DNA of 64,000 bases from JANPPS01 sp965246925 (GCA_965246925.1 OZ251994.1:2108001-2172000), one strand, 5' to 3'; positions 34,496 through 45,034 are shown, counted from the stretch's first letter. Translations and numbers: made by a program. Notes: generated from the letters alone by a model not told the origin.

Positions 34496-35101
34496 ATGAC
34501 GGATCGCCTCATCCTCATGGGCGTGATCGGCCGTCCGCACGGGGTGCGGGGGCTCGTGCACGTGCAGTCCTACACCGCCGACCCGGCCGGTCTGGCTGGG
34601 TATGGCGTCCTGCATGACGAGGCCGGCCGCGCCTGGACCCTGTCCTGGCGTAGCGCCGGTGTGGCGGAGCTGCGCGACGCGGACGGGCACGCGCTGCCGG
34701 ACCGCACCGCGGCGGAACGGCTGACCAACACCCGGCTGTATATCGCCCGCGACCGCCTACCGGCCCCGGCGGCCGACGAGTTCTACCTCGCCGACCTGGT
34801 AGGGCTCACATCCAACGTGGGCCGCGTCACGGCCGTCCACGACTACGGCGCCGGCGTCAGCCTCGAATTCGACACCGGCACGATCATACCCTTTAACAAG
34901 ACCTGCGTCCCCGAAATAGACCTGCCGAACGGCAAGCTGACCGTCGTTAGTCCTGCCGAAGTAACGGTAACAGACCAACCCCCTCTCCCTTCGGGAGAGG
35001 GTTGGGGTGAGGGAAACGACACGCGCAAGTCTATGACCGAGTCTGCCAGGACAACCCGCACCCCAGCCCGGAGTGAGACGGGGCAGAGCAGGCAAGCATG
35101 A
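34496..35101 (+). CDS. rimM: Ribosome maturation factor RimM with repeat-extended C-terminus
   Basis: A 201-residue protein needed for 30S (head) assembly. The N-terminal beta barrel (LMGVIGRPHGVRGLVHVQS) and PRC-barrel domain (DEFYLADLVGL to PFNKTCVPEIDL) are intact up to about residue 160. Beyond that the frame runs through a palindromic dispersed element (PPLPSGEGWGEGND) and continues for a low-complexity tail up to the trmD start, giving roughly 35 residues more than expected. The stop overlaps the trmD start in the form ATGA, so coupling is preserved despite the insertion. Confidence 0.95.
   Translation: MTDRLILMGVIGRPHGVRGLVHVQSYTADPAGLAGYGVLHDEAGRAWTLSWRSAGVAELRDADGHALPDRTAAERLTNTRLYIARDRLPAPAADEFYLADLVGLTSNVGRVTAVHDYGAGVSLEFDTGTIIPFNKTCVPEIDLPNGKLTVVSPAEVTVTDQPPLPSGEGWGEGNDTRKSMTESARTTRTPARSETGQSRQA
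34978..35014. repeat. Palindromic dispersed element, copy 2 (inside rimM 3' end)
   Basis: CCCTCTCCC (34981-34989) and GGGAGAGGG (34993-35001) pair around TTC, flanked by CCAACC and GGTTGG, followed by GGGGTGAGGGA. Same layout as copy 1 at 25563-25600. It is translated as part of RimM. Confidence 0.78.
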
Positions 35102-35790
35102 CCTGGCACGCCACCATCCACACGCTATTCCCCACCATGTTCCCCGGCCCGCTCGGCGACAGCCTGGCCGGACGCGCGCTCGGCACGGCCTGGCGCCTGG
35201 ACGTGAACAACATCCGCGCCGCCACCACGGACCGGCACCGCACCGTGGATGACACCCCCTTCGGCGGCGGCGCTGGCATGGTCATGCGGGCGGACGTGCT
35301 GGACGCCGCGCTCGGCGCCCATGACGAGCGTCCGCTCATCTATATGTCACCCCGCGGCACCCCTCTGACCCAGGCCCGCGTCAAGCAACTCGCCACCGGA
35401 CCCGGCGTCACCCTGGTCTGCGGCCGCTATGAAGGCGTGGACCAGCGCGTGCTGGACGCCCGCCACGCCGAGGAAATCAGCATCGGCGACTACGTGCTCT
35501 CCGGCGGCGAGCTCCCGGCTCTCGTGCTGCTGGACGCCTGCGTCCGCCTTCTGCCCGGCGTCATGGGCGCATCGGACAGCGCGCACGAGGAATCCTTCAG
35601 CCACGGCCTGCTGGAATACCCCCACTACACCCGCCCGGCCGAGTGGCAGGGCCGGCGCGTGCCGGACGTGCTACTCTCCGGCCATCACGCGGCCATCGCC
35701 ACCTGGCGCCAGACCCAGGCCGAACAGCTCACCCAATCCCGGCGCCCGGACCTCTGGCGCGCCTATACCCAAGAAAGGACCGCATCATGA
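35098..35790 (+). CDS. trmD: tRNA (guanine-N1)-methyltransferase
   Basis: A 230-residue SPOUT-class enzyme that methylates G37 of tRNAs. MTWHATIHTLFPTMFPG opening, DDTPFGGGAGMVMRADV, the knot residues CGRYEGVDQRVLD and IGDYVLSGGELPALVLLDA are all diagnostic. Overlaps rimM and rplS by 4 bases each (ATGA). Confidence 0.98.
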   Translation: MTWHATIHTLFPTMFPGPLGDSLAGRALGTAWRLDVNNIRAATTDRHRTVDDTPFGGGAGMVMRADVLDAALGAHDERPLIYMSPRGTPLTQARVKQLATGPGVTLVCGRYEGVDQRVLDARHAEEISIGDYVLSGGELPALVLLDACVRLLPGVMGASDSAHEESFSHGLLEYPHYTRPAEWQGRRVPDVLLSGHHAAIATWRQTQAEQLTQSRRPDLWRAYTQERTAS

Positions 35791-36197
35791 ACATCATCCA
35801 AACCTTCGAGGCCGAGCAGATCGCCCGCCTCACCGCCGGCCGCCCCGTCCCACGCTTCCAGGCCGGCGACACGCTGAAGGTCATGGTGAAGGTCGTGGAA
35901 GGCGAGCGCACCCGCGTCCAGGCCTACGAAGGCGTCTGCATCGCCCGCTCCAACAAGGGCCTCAACAGCAACTTCACCGTCCGCAAGATCAGCTATGGCG
36001 AGGGTGTGGAGCGGGTGTTCGCTCTCTACGCGCCCACCATCGCCGAAATCCAGGTCGTCCGCCGCGGTGACGTGCGCCGGGCCAAGCTGTATTACCTGCG
36101 CGGCCGCAGCGGCAAGTCCGCCCGCATCGCCGAGCGTGCGCGCGAGGTCGCCCCCGCCGACACCGCCGCCACCGCCCCGGCCGCAGCGGCGGAGTAG
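35787..36197 (+). CDS. rplS: 50S ribosomal protein bL19
   Basis: A 136-residue protein: MNIIQTFEAEQIARL, FQAGDTLKVMVKVVEGERTR, GVCIARSNKGLNSNFTVRK and the C-terminal RRAKLYYLRGRSGKSARI typical of bL19, followed by an alanine/proline tail. Start ATG 35787 (after AAGAAAGGA) overlaps the trmD stop; the longer open frame upstream is a trmD shadow. Confidence 0.98.
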   Translation: MNIIQTFEAEQIARLTAGRPVPRFQAGDTLKVMVKVVEGERTRVQAYEGVCIARSNKGLNSNFTVRKISYGEGVERVFALYAPTIAEIQVVRRGDVRRAKLYYLRGRSGKSARIAERAREVAPADTAATAPAAAAE

Positions 36198-36200
36198 CCC

Positions 36201-37606
<1,406 letters not shown>

Positions 37607-37607
<1 letters not shown>

Positions 37608-38227
37608 TGCAGGCATTCACCACAATGACCGGCGTCGCCGCCCCGCTGCCGCTCGCCAACGTCGATACCGACAAGATCATCCCCGCCCGGTTCCTCAAGA
37701 CCATCCAGCGCAGCGGCCTCGGCGTGCACCTGTTCGATACGCTGCGGTTCGACGGCGCCGGGGCGGAGCGGCCGGATTTCGTATTGAATAGGCCCGCCTA
37801 CCGCCACGCGGAAATCCTGATCGCGCACGAGAATTTCGGCTGCGGCTCGTCCCGTGAGCACGCGCCCTGGGCCCTGCTGGATTTCGGCATACGCTGCGTG
37901 ATCGCGCCCAGCTTCGCCGACATCTTCCACGGCAACTGCTACAAGAACGGCATCCTGCCGGTGACCTTGCCGCGCGCCGTGTGCGACTTGCTGATGGAGG
38001 ACGCGCAGCTCGGCGGCAATGCACGGCTGACCGTCGATCTGCCGCGCCAGGTAGTGATCCGCCCCAATGGCGAAGAAATCCCGTTCACCATCGATGCCTT
38101 CCGCAAGCACTCCATGCTGAACGGCCTGGACGATATCGGTCAAACCCTGCAACGTTCCGCGGGCATCGATGCGTTCGAGGCTCGGCAGTGTGAAGCGGCG
38201 GCATGGATGCCGGCGATCGCGGTTTAA
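37607..38227 (+). CDS. leuD: 3-isopropylmalate dehydratase small subunit
   Basis: A 206-residue protein: LANVDTDKIIPARFLKTI at the start, ENFGCGSSREHAPWALLDFG in the swivel domain. Works with LeuC. ATG 37607 shares one base with the leuC stop (TGATG); an upstream TTG adds one residue. Confidence 0.98.
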
Positions 38228-38236
38228 GGGGATAGT

Positions 38237-39349
38237 ATGGCCGCCAACAAGAAGCTGCTGATCCTACCCGGCGACGGCGTCGGGCCCGAGGTCATGCGCG
38301 AAGTCCGCCGCATGATCGACTGGATGGACCGTAGGCGCCGGGTCACGTTCGAGGTCAGCGAGGACCTGGTCGGCGGCGCCTCCATCGATCAGCGCGGCAC
38401 GCCGATCACCGATGAGACGCTGCAGCATGCGCGCGAAGTGGACGCCATCCTGTTCGGCGCCGTCGGCGGCCCCCGCTGGGACAAGCTCGGCTTCGACATG
38501 CGGCCCGAGATCGCCATCCTGCGGCTGCGTAAGGAACTCGGCCTGTTCGCCAACCTTCGCCCGGCCGTGGTGCTGGAGCCGCTGGTGGAGTCTAGCACGC
38601 TGAAGCCGGACGTGATCCGCGGCCTCAACCTCATGATCGTCCGCGAAAGCACGGGCGGGCTGTATTTCGGTGAGCCGCGCGGGATCGAGACGCTGCCGGA
38701 CGGCCAGCAGCGCGGCTTCAATACCGAGACGTATTCCACGCACGAGATCGAGCGTGTGGCCCGTGTCGGCTTCGATCTCGCGCGCCGCCGGCAAAACAAG
38801 CTGTGCAGCGTGGAAAAGGCCAACGTGATGGAGAGCGGCCTACTGTGGCGGCAAGTCGTGACCGCGCTAGGTGAGCGGGAATACCCGGACGTGCAACTAA
38901 CCCATATGTATGCCGACAATTGCGCCATGCAGCTGGTGCGCAGTCCGCGCCAGTTCGACGTGATCGTGACCACCAATCTATTTGGTGACCTACTGTCCGA
39001 CCTCGCCAGTATGCTGACCGGTAGTTTGGGAATGCTGCCCTCCGCCACCCTGGGCGCCCCGGATCCTTCCGGCCGCCGTGCCGCGTTGTATGAGCCTATC
39101 CACGGCAGCGCCCCAGACATCGCCGGCAAGGGCGTGGCCAACCCCATGGCCCAGATGCTGAGCTTCGCCATGCTGCTGCGCTTCTCCTTCGAACTAGAGG
39201 AAGAGGCGCAGTTGATCGAGCGCGCCTGCACCAACGTCCTGGCCAGCGGCCTCCGCACGGCCGACGTCATGGGCACCAACACGGCCAAGGTCGGAACCTC
39301 CGTCATGGGCGAAAGCGTGCTGCGTGAGATGGACAAGCTCGCAGCCTAG
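38237..39349 (+). CDS. leuB: 3-isopropylmalate dehydrogenase
   Basis: A 370-residue NAD-dependent oxidative decarboxylase for leucine synthesis. LPGDGVGPEVMREVRRM, RPAVVLEPLVESSTLKPD, the catalytic REST-GGLYFGEP and the metal-binding DNCAMQLV and TTNLFGDLLSDLASM segments are present. AAGGGGA precedes the ATG. leuA and a leucine leader are not in the window. Confidence 0.98.
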   Translation: MAANKKLLILPGDGVGPEVMREVRRMIDWMDRRRRVTFEVSEDLVGGASIDQRGTPITDETLQHAREVDAILFGAVGGPRWDKLGFDMRPEIAILRLRKELGLFANLRPAVVLEPLVESSTLKPDVIRGLNLMIVRESTGGLYFGEPRGIETLPDGQQRGFNTETYSTHEIERVARVGFDLARRRQNKLCSVEKANVMESGLLWRQVVTALGEREYPDVQLTHMYADNCAMQLVRSPRQFDVIVTTNLFGDLLSDLASMLTGSLGMLPSATLGAPDPSGRRAALYEPIHGSAPDIAGKGVANPMAQMLSFAMLLRFSFELEEEAQLIERACTNVLASGLRTADVMGTNTAKVGTSVMGESVLREMDKLAA

Positions 39350-39805
39350 ATGACCGCAATCTATGTGGACGCGGACGCCTGCCCGGTCCGGGAGGAGGTA
39401 TTCCGCGTCGCCACCCGGTTGGGGCTGCAGGTCTATGTCGTGTCCAACGGCTCCCGCCCGATCCGCCCGCCGGGGTTGCCCAACGTGCAGATGGTCACCG
39501 TAGGCGGCGCCGCGGACGAGGCGGATGATTGGATAGCCGAGCGGATTGGGCCGCGGGACATTTGCGTGACTGCCGACATCCCCCTCGCGTCCCGGTGTCT
39601 GGCGCGGGGCGCACGGGCGTTGTCGCACGCCGGGCATCTTTGGACCGGGGACAACATCGGCAGTGCGCTAGCCGGGCGCGAGGTTGCCCGCTACTTGCGT
39701 GAGACCGGCGCTGGCGGCGGCGGCCATGCGCCGATGACGGGCGCGGACCGGTCGCGCTTCTTGTCGGCGCTGGATACGCTCGTCCACTCCGCCCGGCGGG
39801 CTTGA
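39350..39805 (+). CDS. YaiI/YqxD family protein (UPF0178)
   Basis: A 151-residue protein with the family start IYVDADACPVREEV, VTVGGAADEADDWIAE, VTADIPLASRCLARGA and GADRSRFLSALD. It is related to NYN/PIN-like nuclease folds by its conserved aspartates, but its biochemical role is not established. Starts immediately after the leuB stop and ends within the terminator palindrome. Confidence 0.95.
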   Translation: MTAIYVDADACPVREEVFRVATRLGLQVYVVSNGSRPIRPPGLPNVQMVTVGGAADEADDWIAERIGPRDICVTADIPLASRCLARGARALSHAGHLWTGDNIGSALAGREVARYLRETGAGGGGHAPMTGADRSRFLSALDTLVHSARRA

Positions 39806-39823
39806 GGCTACGGCCTCAAGCCC
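39798..39823. terminator. Bidirectional terminator containing both stop codons
   Basis: GGGCTTGAGGC (39798-39808) and GCCTCAAGCCC (39813-39823) form a perfect 11-base stem with a TACG tetraloop. The TGA stops of the plus-strand YaiI gene and the minus-strand PEP-CTERM gene both lie inside the stem. Confidence 0.8.
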
Positions 39824-40496
39824 AGCGTCCGCCGAACATCCGCCGCAGGGCGAAAGTCGTCAGGATCGCGACTGTAAAGATCAGCACGCTTCCCGGCTCA
39901 GGCACGGAGTTGGGCCCATCCGGGCCATTGGGGTTGGGCGTGCCGTCCGGAACCGACAGGATCGGCGTCCCGGGCGCTCCAGGTGTGCCCGGGCCGGGAT
40001 TGACGAATGACGGCGTCATCGGCACAGCCGACGGCGTGCCGGCCGGGGCGAGGCTGCCGGTCGGCGCCGGGCTGCTACTGGCCATCAGAGCACCCGCTGT
40101 GCCGGCCCCCACCGCCGCCGCGCCGATCGCGGCAGCCCCGGCACCCACGGGCCCGATCCCCGCCAATCCGCCGCCAAACCCGCCAATCGGCGCCGCCCCG
40201 CCCGGATAGCCACCCGGCAATCCAGCCTGCGGCGCAGGGCCCGGCCCAGCCGGTAAGATGCGTGGACCGCCCGGCACCGGATTGACCACTCCGACGCAAC
40301 CCGAAGGCGGCGCTGAAACTGCCGGTTGTGCCACCACGTGCGGTACCGCAGCGTGATGGACCGGCGCATGGTGCACCGGATGGCCAATGTGAAGCGCCCG
40401 GCGCACCGCCCCGACTAGGGGATGGAGCCTAGGAGCCGCCGCAACCGGGAAACAGGGATCATACATCGCTAGACCTTGTATCGTGCAGTGAGACAT
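39816..40496 (-). CDS. PEP-CTERM sorted Pro/Gly/Ala-rich surface protein
   Basis: A 226-residue protein of low complexity ending with VPEPGSVLIF, a hydrophobic helix and RRMFGGRWA. This is the three-part PEP-CTERM signal recognised by exosortase for sorting to the cell surface or matrix. The middle is rich in Pro, Gly and Ala, with a histidine cluster near residues 37-55 (HIGHPVHHAPVHHAAVPHVV) and a run of GGFGGGLAGIG. No clear N-terminal signal peptide is visible, which is unusual for a sorted protein. ATG 40496 is used; ATG 40466, with AAGG upstream, is an alternative. Exosortase genes are not in the window. Confidence 0.75.
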   Translation of the reverse strand: MSHCTIQGLAMYDPCFPVAAAPRLHPLVGAVRRALHIGHPVHHAPVHHAAVPHVVAQPAVSAPPSGCVGVVNPVPGGPRILPAGPGPAPQAGLPGGYPGGAAPIGGFGGGLAGIGPVGAGAAAIGAAAVGAGTAGALMASSSPAPTGSLAPAGTPSAVPMTPSFVNPGPGTPGAPGTPILSVPDGTPNPNGPDGPNSVPEPGSVLIFTVAILTTFALRRMFGGRWA

Positions 40497-40524
40497 ATAC
40501 TACACTTCGGAGATTAATGCATCC

Positions 40525-40545
40525 CTTACGGTGCGCAACCGTAAG
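40525..40545. terminator. Hairpin downstream of the GH63-like gene
   Basis: CTTACGGT (40525-40532) pairs with ACCGTAAG (40538-40545) around GCGCA, ten bases after the glycosidase stop and in the upstream region of the PEP-CTERM gene on the same strand. Confidence 0.55.
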
Positions 40546-40554
40546 AGGATCGTC

Positions 40555-43134
40555 TCACCGTAGCAGGAGAGCAACAATTGCAGTCCACCCGGTTTGATGC
40601 GCGGCACCTAAGCCTCGCCCCGTATCCCCGTCAAAATACTCATGAAACAGCACCATCCCATCCTCCTGAGCCGTGCCCATCGCCGGGCGACGCCCATCAG
40701 AACCTAACAAAAATAAACGGCAAAGCCGGGCAGAAAGCTCGTCCGCAACCTCTCTCAGGCACATCATCTGGCCCGACCCAACCGGACATTCCACCAGGAA
40801 ATCATCGCCATAATACCGGTGGAACTCCCGCAAGCTGTCGATCAGCAGCAGGTTGACCGGCATCCACACCGGCCCGCGCCAGTTGCTGTTGCCGCCAAAC
40901 GACCGGGTCGTGCTGTCGCCGGGCACATAGCCGATCTCGAACCGCTGGCCACCTTGCTCCCATACATACGGCTTCGCGTCGAACGCCTTGGACAAGGACC
41001 GAACACCGTGCGGCGACAAGAACTCCGTCTCATCCAGCATCCGCTCCAGCAGTGCCTTCATCCGGTGCCCGCGGAGCAGCGACAACAAGGAGCGCTCGCC
41101 CACCCCCGTCTCCTTCCAGCGGGATACCAAATTGGCCAGCTCCGGACGGTTGCGCAGGAACCACTCCAGCCGCGCGGCGAACTGCGGCATCTGCGCCACC
41201 AACTCCGGCTCCAGCACCTCCACCGCATACAAAGGGATCAGCCCCACCATCGTCCGGACCCGCAGCGACCGCACCGTCCCGTCCGGCAGGCGGATCACGT
41301 CGTAATAGAACCCCTCCTTCTCATGCCACAGCCCGCCATTGCCCAGCTGCGACATGGATTGTGCAATCAGCAGGAAGTGCTCGAAGAACTTGCTCGCAAT
41401 ATCCTCATAAACCGGATTGTCCTCCGCCAAGGTCAGCGCAATCCGCATCAAATTGAGCGCATACATCGCCATCCACGCCGTCCCATCCGCCTGGTCCAGC
41501 GTCCCGCCAGTCGGCAGCGGACGGGACCGGTCGAATAGGCCGATATTGTCCAGGCCTAGGAAGCCACCCTGGAATACATTGCGCCCATCCGGATCCTTCC
41601 GGTTCACCCACCAGGCGAAGTTCAGCATCAGCTTATGGAACACCCGCTCGAGGAACGGGCGGTCCGCAACCCCGGTCAGCCGCCGGTCCGTCCGATAGAC
41701 CCGGAGCGCCGCCCACGCGTGTACGGGCGGATTCACGTCGCCAAACGCCCATTCATACGCCGGCAGCTGCCCGTTCGGGTGCATATACCACTCCCGCGTG
41801 AGCAGTATCAGCTGCGTCTTGGCGAACTCCGGATCTATCTCCGCAAACGCCACGGCGTGGAAAGCCAGGTCCCAAGCGGCATACCAAGGATACTCCCAAG
41901 TATCTGGCATAGAAAGTACATCCGCGTTGTTCAGATGTCGCCAGTCCCGGTTTCGTCCTTGCTTCCGCGCTGCCGGCGGTGGCGGCTGGGCCGGGTCTCC
42001 GTCTAGCCAGCGGGGAATATCCAGATGGTAGTACTGCTTCGTCCAAAACAGCCCGGCAAACGCCTGCCGCTGCACCAGCCGCGCATCGTCACTCGACAGG
42101 CTGCGGGACACCACGGCGTGGAACGCATCCGCCTCCGCCCGCCGCGCCGCCATCACGTCATCGAACGGGGCGGGCACGGGCCCCGGCATGCGCAACCGCG
42201 CGCGAACTTGGGCGGAGCCTCCGGACGGTATCACGAATTGCGCATGCGCCGCCACCTTCGTGCCCCGCGCCGCCCGCACCGCCCCGGCGATTCCGCCCAC
42301 CACCGCGTCGTTGATGCCGTCCTTGAACGGCCCGGCGCCATCCATGCCGAACAATCGGCGGACATTCGTCTCGTTCTCGCAAAACAGGAACGGATGGCCG
42401 CCATCCACCTCCCAGACCCGCGGCCGCCAATGCATCCGCTGCGCCTGGACCGCCCCATTCTGTAGGATCAGGCTCGGACGCGGCGCATCCTGATCCCACG
42501 ACCACGTGTTCCGCGCCCATAGTTGCGGCAGGATATGCAACACAGCCTCTGGCCCGCGATTATGGGCGGTAACCAGCATCAGCACGTCATCCGGCCCGTC
42601 CTTGGCATATTCGATCACGATATCGAAGTACCCGGACGCCATGACCCCAGTATCAGCCAGCTCATATTCGGTCTGGTCGAGCCCCCGCTGCCGGTTCCGC
42701 TCCAGCAATTCCTGATACGGAAACGCCGTATGCGGATAGCGATACAGCATCTTGTTATACGAATGCGTAGGAGTGCCATCCAGGAAGAAGTATTGCTCCT
42801 TTACATCCTCGCCGTGATTGCCCTGATCGTTAGTCAACCCAAACAGCCGTTCCTTCAGGATCGAATCCCGGCCGTTCCACAACCCTAACGACAGGCACCA
42901 CAGCTGCTGGTCGTCGCTAAACCCCGCCAGCCCGTCCTCTCCCCACCGGTATGCTCGGCTGCGCGCGTGATCGTGCGGGAAGCTGTCCCACGCCGTGCCG
43001 TCCGCCGAATAATCCTCCCGCACCGTCCCCCACTGCCGGTCGCTGAGGTAGGGTCCCCACCGCCGCCACCGTGCCCCCGGCCCGATCGCCCGCAAGCGCT
43101 TGCCCTCTTCGGTCTCGAACATCGGATCCAGCAT
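40555..43134 (-). CDS. GH63-like glucosidase (MGH1-type glycoside hydrolase)
   Basis: An 859-residue cytoplasmic protein (no signal peptide). ETEEGKRLRAIGPGARWRRW, the long alpha/alpha barrel section with TWEYPWYAAWDLAFHAVAF, GQLPAYEWAFGDVNPPVHAWA, GGFLGLDNIGLFDRS and NSNWRGPVWMPVN are typical of bacterial GH63/MGH1-like enzymes related to mannosyl-oligosaccharide glucosidase. Candidate acidic catalytic residues are in the AAWD and the ARPAMGTAQEDG-like C-terminal segments. Bacterial relatives hydrolyse or transfer alpha-glucosides such as glucosylglycerate-like solutes. Start at 43134; ATG 43122 is possible. Confidence 0.85.
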   Translation of the reverse strand: MLDPMFETEEGKRLRAIGPGARWRRWGPYLSDRQWGTVREDYSADGTAWDSFPHDHARSRAYRWGEDGLAGFSDDQQLWCLSLGLWNGRDSILKERLFGLTNDQGNHGEDVKEQYFFLDGTPTHSYNKMLYRYPHTAFPYQELLERNRQRGLDQTEYELADTGVMASGYFDIVIEYAKDGPDDVLMLVTAHNRGPEAVLHILPQLWARNTWSWDQDAPRPSLILQNGAVQAQRMHWRPRVWEVDGGHPFLFCENETNVRRLFGMDGAGPFKDGINDAVVGGIAGAVRAARGTKVAAHAQFVIPSGGSAQVRARLRMPGPVPAPFDDVMAARRAEADAFHAVVSRSLSSDDARLVQRQAFAGLFWTKQYYHLDIPRWLDGDPAQPPPPAARKQGRNRDWRHLNNADVLSMPDTWEYPWYAAWDLAFHAVAFAEIDPEFAKTQLILLTREWYMHPNGQLPAYEWAFGDVNPPVHAWAALRVYRTDRRLTGVADRPFLERVFHKLMLNFAWWVNRKDPDGRNVFQGGFLGLDNIGLFDRSRPLPTGGTLDQADGTAWMAMYALNLMRIALTLAEDNPVYEDIASKFFEHFLLIAQSMSQLGNGGLWHEKEGFYYDVIRLPDGTVRSLRVRTMVGLIPLYAVEVLEPELVAQMPQFAARLEWFLRNRPELANLVSRWKETGVGERSLLSLLRGHRMKALLERMLDETEFLSPHGVRSLSKAFDAKPYVWEQGGQRFEIGYVPGDSTTRSFGGNSNWRGPVWMPVNLLLIDSLREFHRYYGDDFLVECPVGSGQMMCLREVADELSARLCRLFLLGSDGRRPAMGTAQEDGMVLFHEYFDGDTGRGLGAAHQTGWTAIVALLLR

Positions 43135-43352
43135 CGGCCATCACCCCACACCGCCAGGTTGTGACCATGGACGAACTCCCAGCATACGGACAGGATCATG
43201 CGCAAGAAATCAGCGCCGCTACTCGTCTTCACGCCGCGCCGGCTTGGCACAGGTCACGCCCGCCCCGCACCCAGGTGCTGCCGGCCTATGCCTAGGTGGG
43301 CGTAACCCGCCCAACGCCCGGCACGAACATGGCCTGTTCCCCAGGAGACACC

Positions 43353-44036
43353 ATGCGAGTCCTCATACTTATGCTACTCCTATCGACGCCCGCCCTGGCC
43401 GCCGGCCGGCTGACCGTCGTAGAGTTGTTCACCTCCCAGGGCTGCTCCTCCTGCCCCCCGGCAGACGCATTGCTGACCGACCTCGCCGCCCGGGACCCCG
43501 ACATCTTGGCGCTCGATTTCCATATCACCTACTGGGACCGGCTGGGCTGGAAGGACCCGTATTCCTTGAACGAGGCTACGGCCCGGCAGCGCAACTACGC
43601 GGCGAACCTAGGCCTAGATACGATCTACACCCCGCAAATGGTCGTGGGCGGCCGCCGTGAGATGGTCGGCTCCGACCGCATCGCGGTCCAGGCCGCCGTC
43701 CAAGCCGCGCGGACCGACGCCGCCGTGCCGCTCACCGTGGCCAATGACGCAGCCGGCCTCCGCATCGACGCCGGCACGGGCCCAGGCGGCGGCATCGTCC
43801 GCGGCACCATCATCCTCGTCGGGTATGACCGGCAGCACGACACCGCCATCCGCGCCGGCGAAAACGGCGGGCGGACGCTGCACGAGGTCAACGTGGTCCG
43901 CGCCGTCACCACCGCCGGTCCCTGGACCGGAACCGTTACCACGCTCACGACCGCCAGACCCGCCGGCGAACGCGTCGCCGCAATCCTGCAAGCACCCGAC
44001 GGCAAGATCCTAGGCGCCGCCATCCTCAATCAATGA
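43353..44036 (+). CDS. DUF1223 thioredoxin-like secreted protein
   Basis: A 227-residue protein with a signal peptide (MRVLILMLLLSTPALAAG) and the DUF1223 signature VVELFTSQGCSSCPPADALL, containing a redox-type Cys31-x2-Cys34 pair, and ALDFHITYWDRLGWKDPYS. Members have a thioredoxin-like fold in the periplasm; the physiological substrate is unknown. Start ATG 43353 follows CAGGAGACACC; an in-frame ATG at 43329 and the frame upstream lack the signal peptide arrangement. Confidence 0.88.
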   Translation: MRVLILMLLLSTPALAAGRLTVVELFTSQGCSSCPPADALLTDLAARDPDILALDFHITYWDRLGWKDPYSLNEATARQRNYAANLGLDTIYTPQMVVGGRREMVGSDRIAVQAAVQAARTDAAVPLTVANDAAGLRIDAGTGPGGGIVRGTIILVGYDRQHDTAIRAGENGGRTLHEVNVVRAVTTAGPWTGTVTTLTTARPAGERVAAILQAPDGKILGAAILNQ

Positions 44037-44050
44037 TCTTCCCCCTATCC

Positions 44051-45034
44051 CTACCCTACCTGCAACACCTCCGTAACCGCCCCCCGCGCCTCCCACCCCT
44101 GTAACAGCAGACGCCCGCTCTGCGCCGACGCCATCATCACCACACGCGTATCCGGAACAAGCACCGGCGGCAGCCAACCCAACGACCAATCCGGCGACGC
44201 CTCCTGCAGCGACGCCCGCCGGGCAAGGCTGGTGGCGTTGCGCGGCGCACCCGTACGGCTGCCCGGCGCCGCCCAATGATTGGCCGCAAACGGACACGCC
44301 GGCACGCAACACCCGGTCTCCGTCCGCTCGAGCACCACCCTCTCCGAACTCTGTGTTCCAGCGAGCGTGTAGATCACCGGCATGCAGAGCGGCACGCGGC
44401 TGAGATAATCCACGGCCCCGGCGAAATCCGTGCAGTTCTCGAACGCCCAGCGCAGCGCATGATCCGGCGGCAGGGCCGTCTGTGTCCGCACCCGCCCGCG
44501 CGCGATCAGCCACCCCGCCGCCCGCCCAAGCTTTGCCGCGGGCAGGGGAGGCTGATTGATCGCCGCCGCAAACCGCCCCGGCGCCATTCCCGTCAAGATC
44601 CCGGCATATCCCGGCCAGGTGGCACTCAGCACCGGCCCGTTCGCCGTCATATGCCGGGTCAGGAGCAACGCCTCCCCCAGCCCATCGAACGGCCAGTCCA
44701 GCGTCCGTAGCAGCACGGCCCCGCCCCCGCTCTCCGGCAAGGCACCGGACGTGCAGCCCCATTGATAGGAGTAATTCAGCAAATACGCCCCCCGGCGGCC
44801 TATCGTTCGGCTAAGCCGTTCGACTTCCGCCCCATACGGCGTCGTGACGCGGGCAGCCCATGCCCGCGATGCCGCATCCGCCCCCAGCATCCCCGCCCTC
44901 GTATAGGTGCGCCGGGCCGAGAGCATGAGCCGGTCCAGTCGTCCGGAATGCAAGCCCGCGGTATAGCCGCAGAGGTCGAAGCCGGGCGGGATTTCAACGA
45001 CCGGAATAGAAATGAGCGACATCACACCCGTCAT
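44051..45034 (-). CDS. Putative Ntn-hydrolase (acid ceramidase / C45-like)
   Basis: A 327-residue protein. The segment NYSYQWGCTSGALPESGGG followed by LLRTLDWPFDG places Cys94 before a conserved Arg110 and Asp113, the arrangement of the N-terminal nucleophile in choloylglycine hydrolase, acid ceramidase and acyltransferase C45 enzymes, which self-cleave before the cysteine. This predicts amide hydrolase activity on an acyl-amide. About 93 residues precede Cys94, a propeptide-like length. No signal peptide is apparent. It is divergent from the adhesin gene with a 217-base shared control region. Family by motif only. Confidence 0.65.
   Translation of the reverse strand: MTGVMSLISIPVVEIPPGFDLCGYTAGLHSGRLDRLMLSARRTYTRAGMLGADAASRAWAARVTTPYGAEVERLSRTIGRRGAYLLNYSYQWGCTSGALPESGGGAVLLRTLDWPFDGLGEALLLTRHMTANGPVLSATWPGYAGILTGMAPGRFAAAINQPPLPAAKLGRAAGWLIARGRVRTQTALPPDHALRWAFENCTDFAGAVDYLSRVPLCMPVIYTLAGTQSSERVVLERTETGCCVPACPFAANHWAAPGSRTGAPRNATSLARRASLQEASPDWSLGWLPPVLVPDTRVVMMASAQSGRLLLQGWEARGAVTEVLQVG

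Noticed and set aside
43135..43352. Region between the GH63-like and DUF1223 genes searched for a gene
   Set aside because: Only a short TGGGCG/CGCCCA hairpin at 43297-43313 and the promoter region of the DUF1223 gene; no supported frame.
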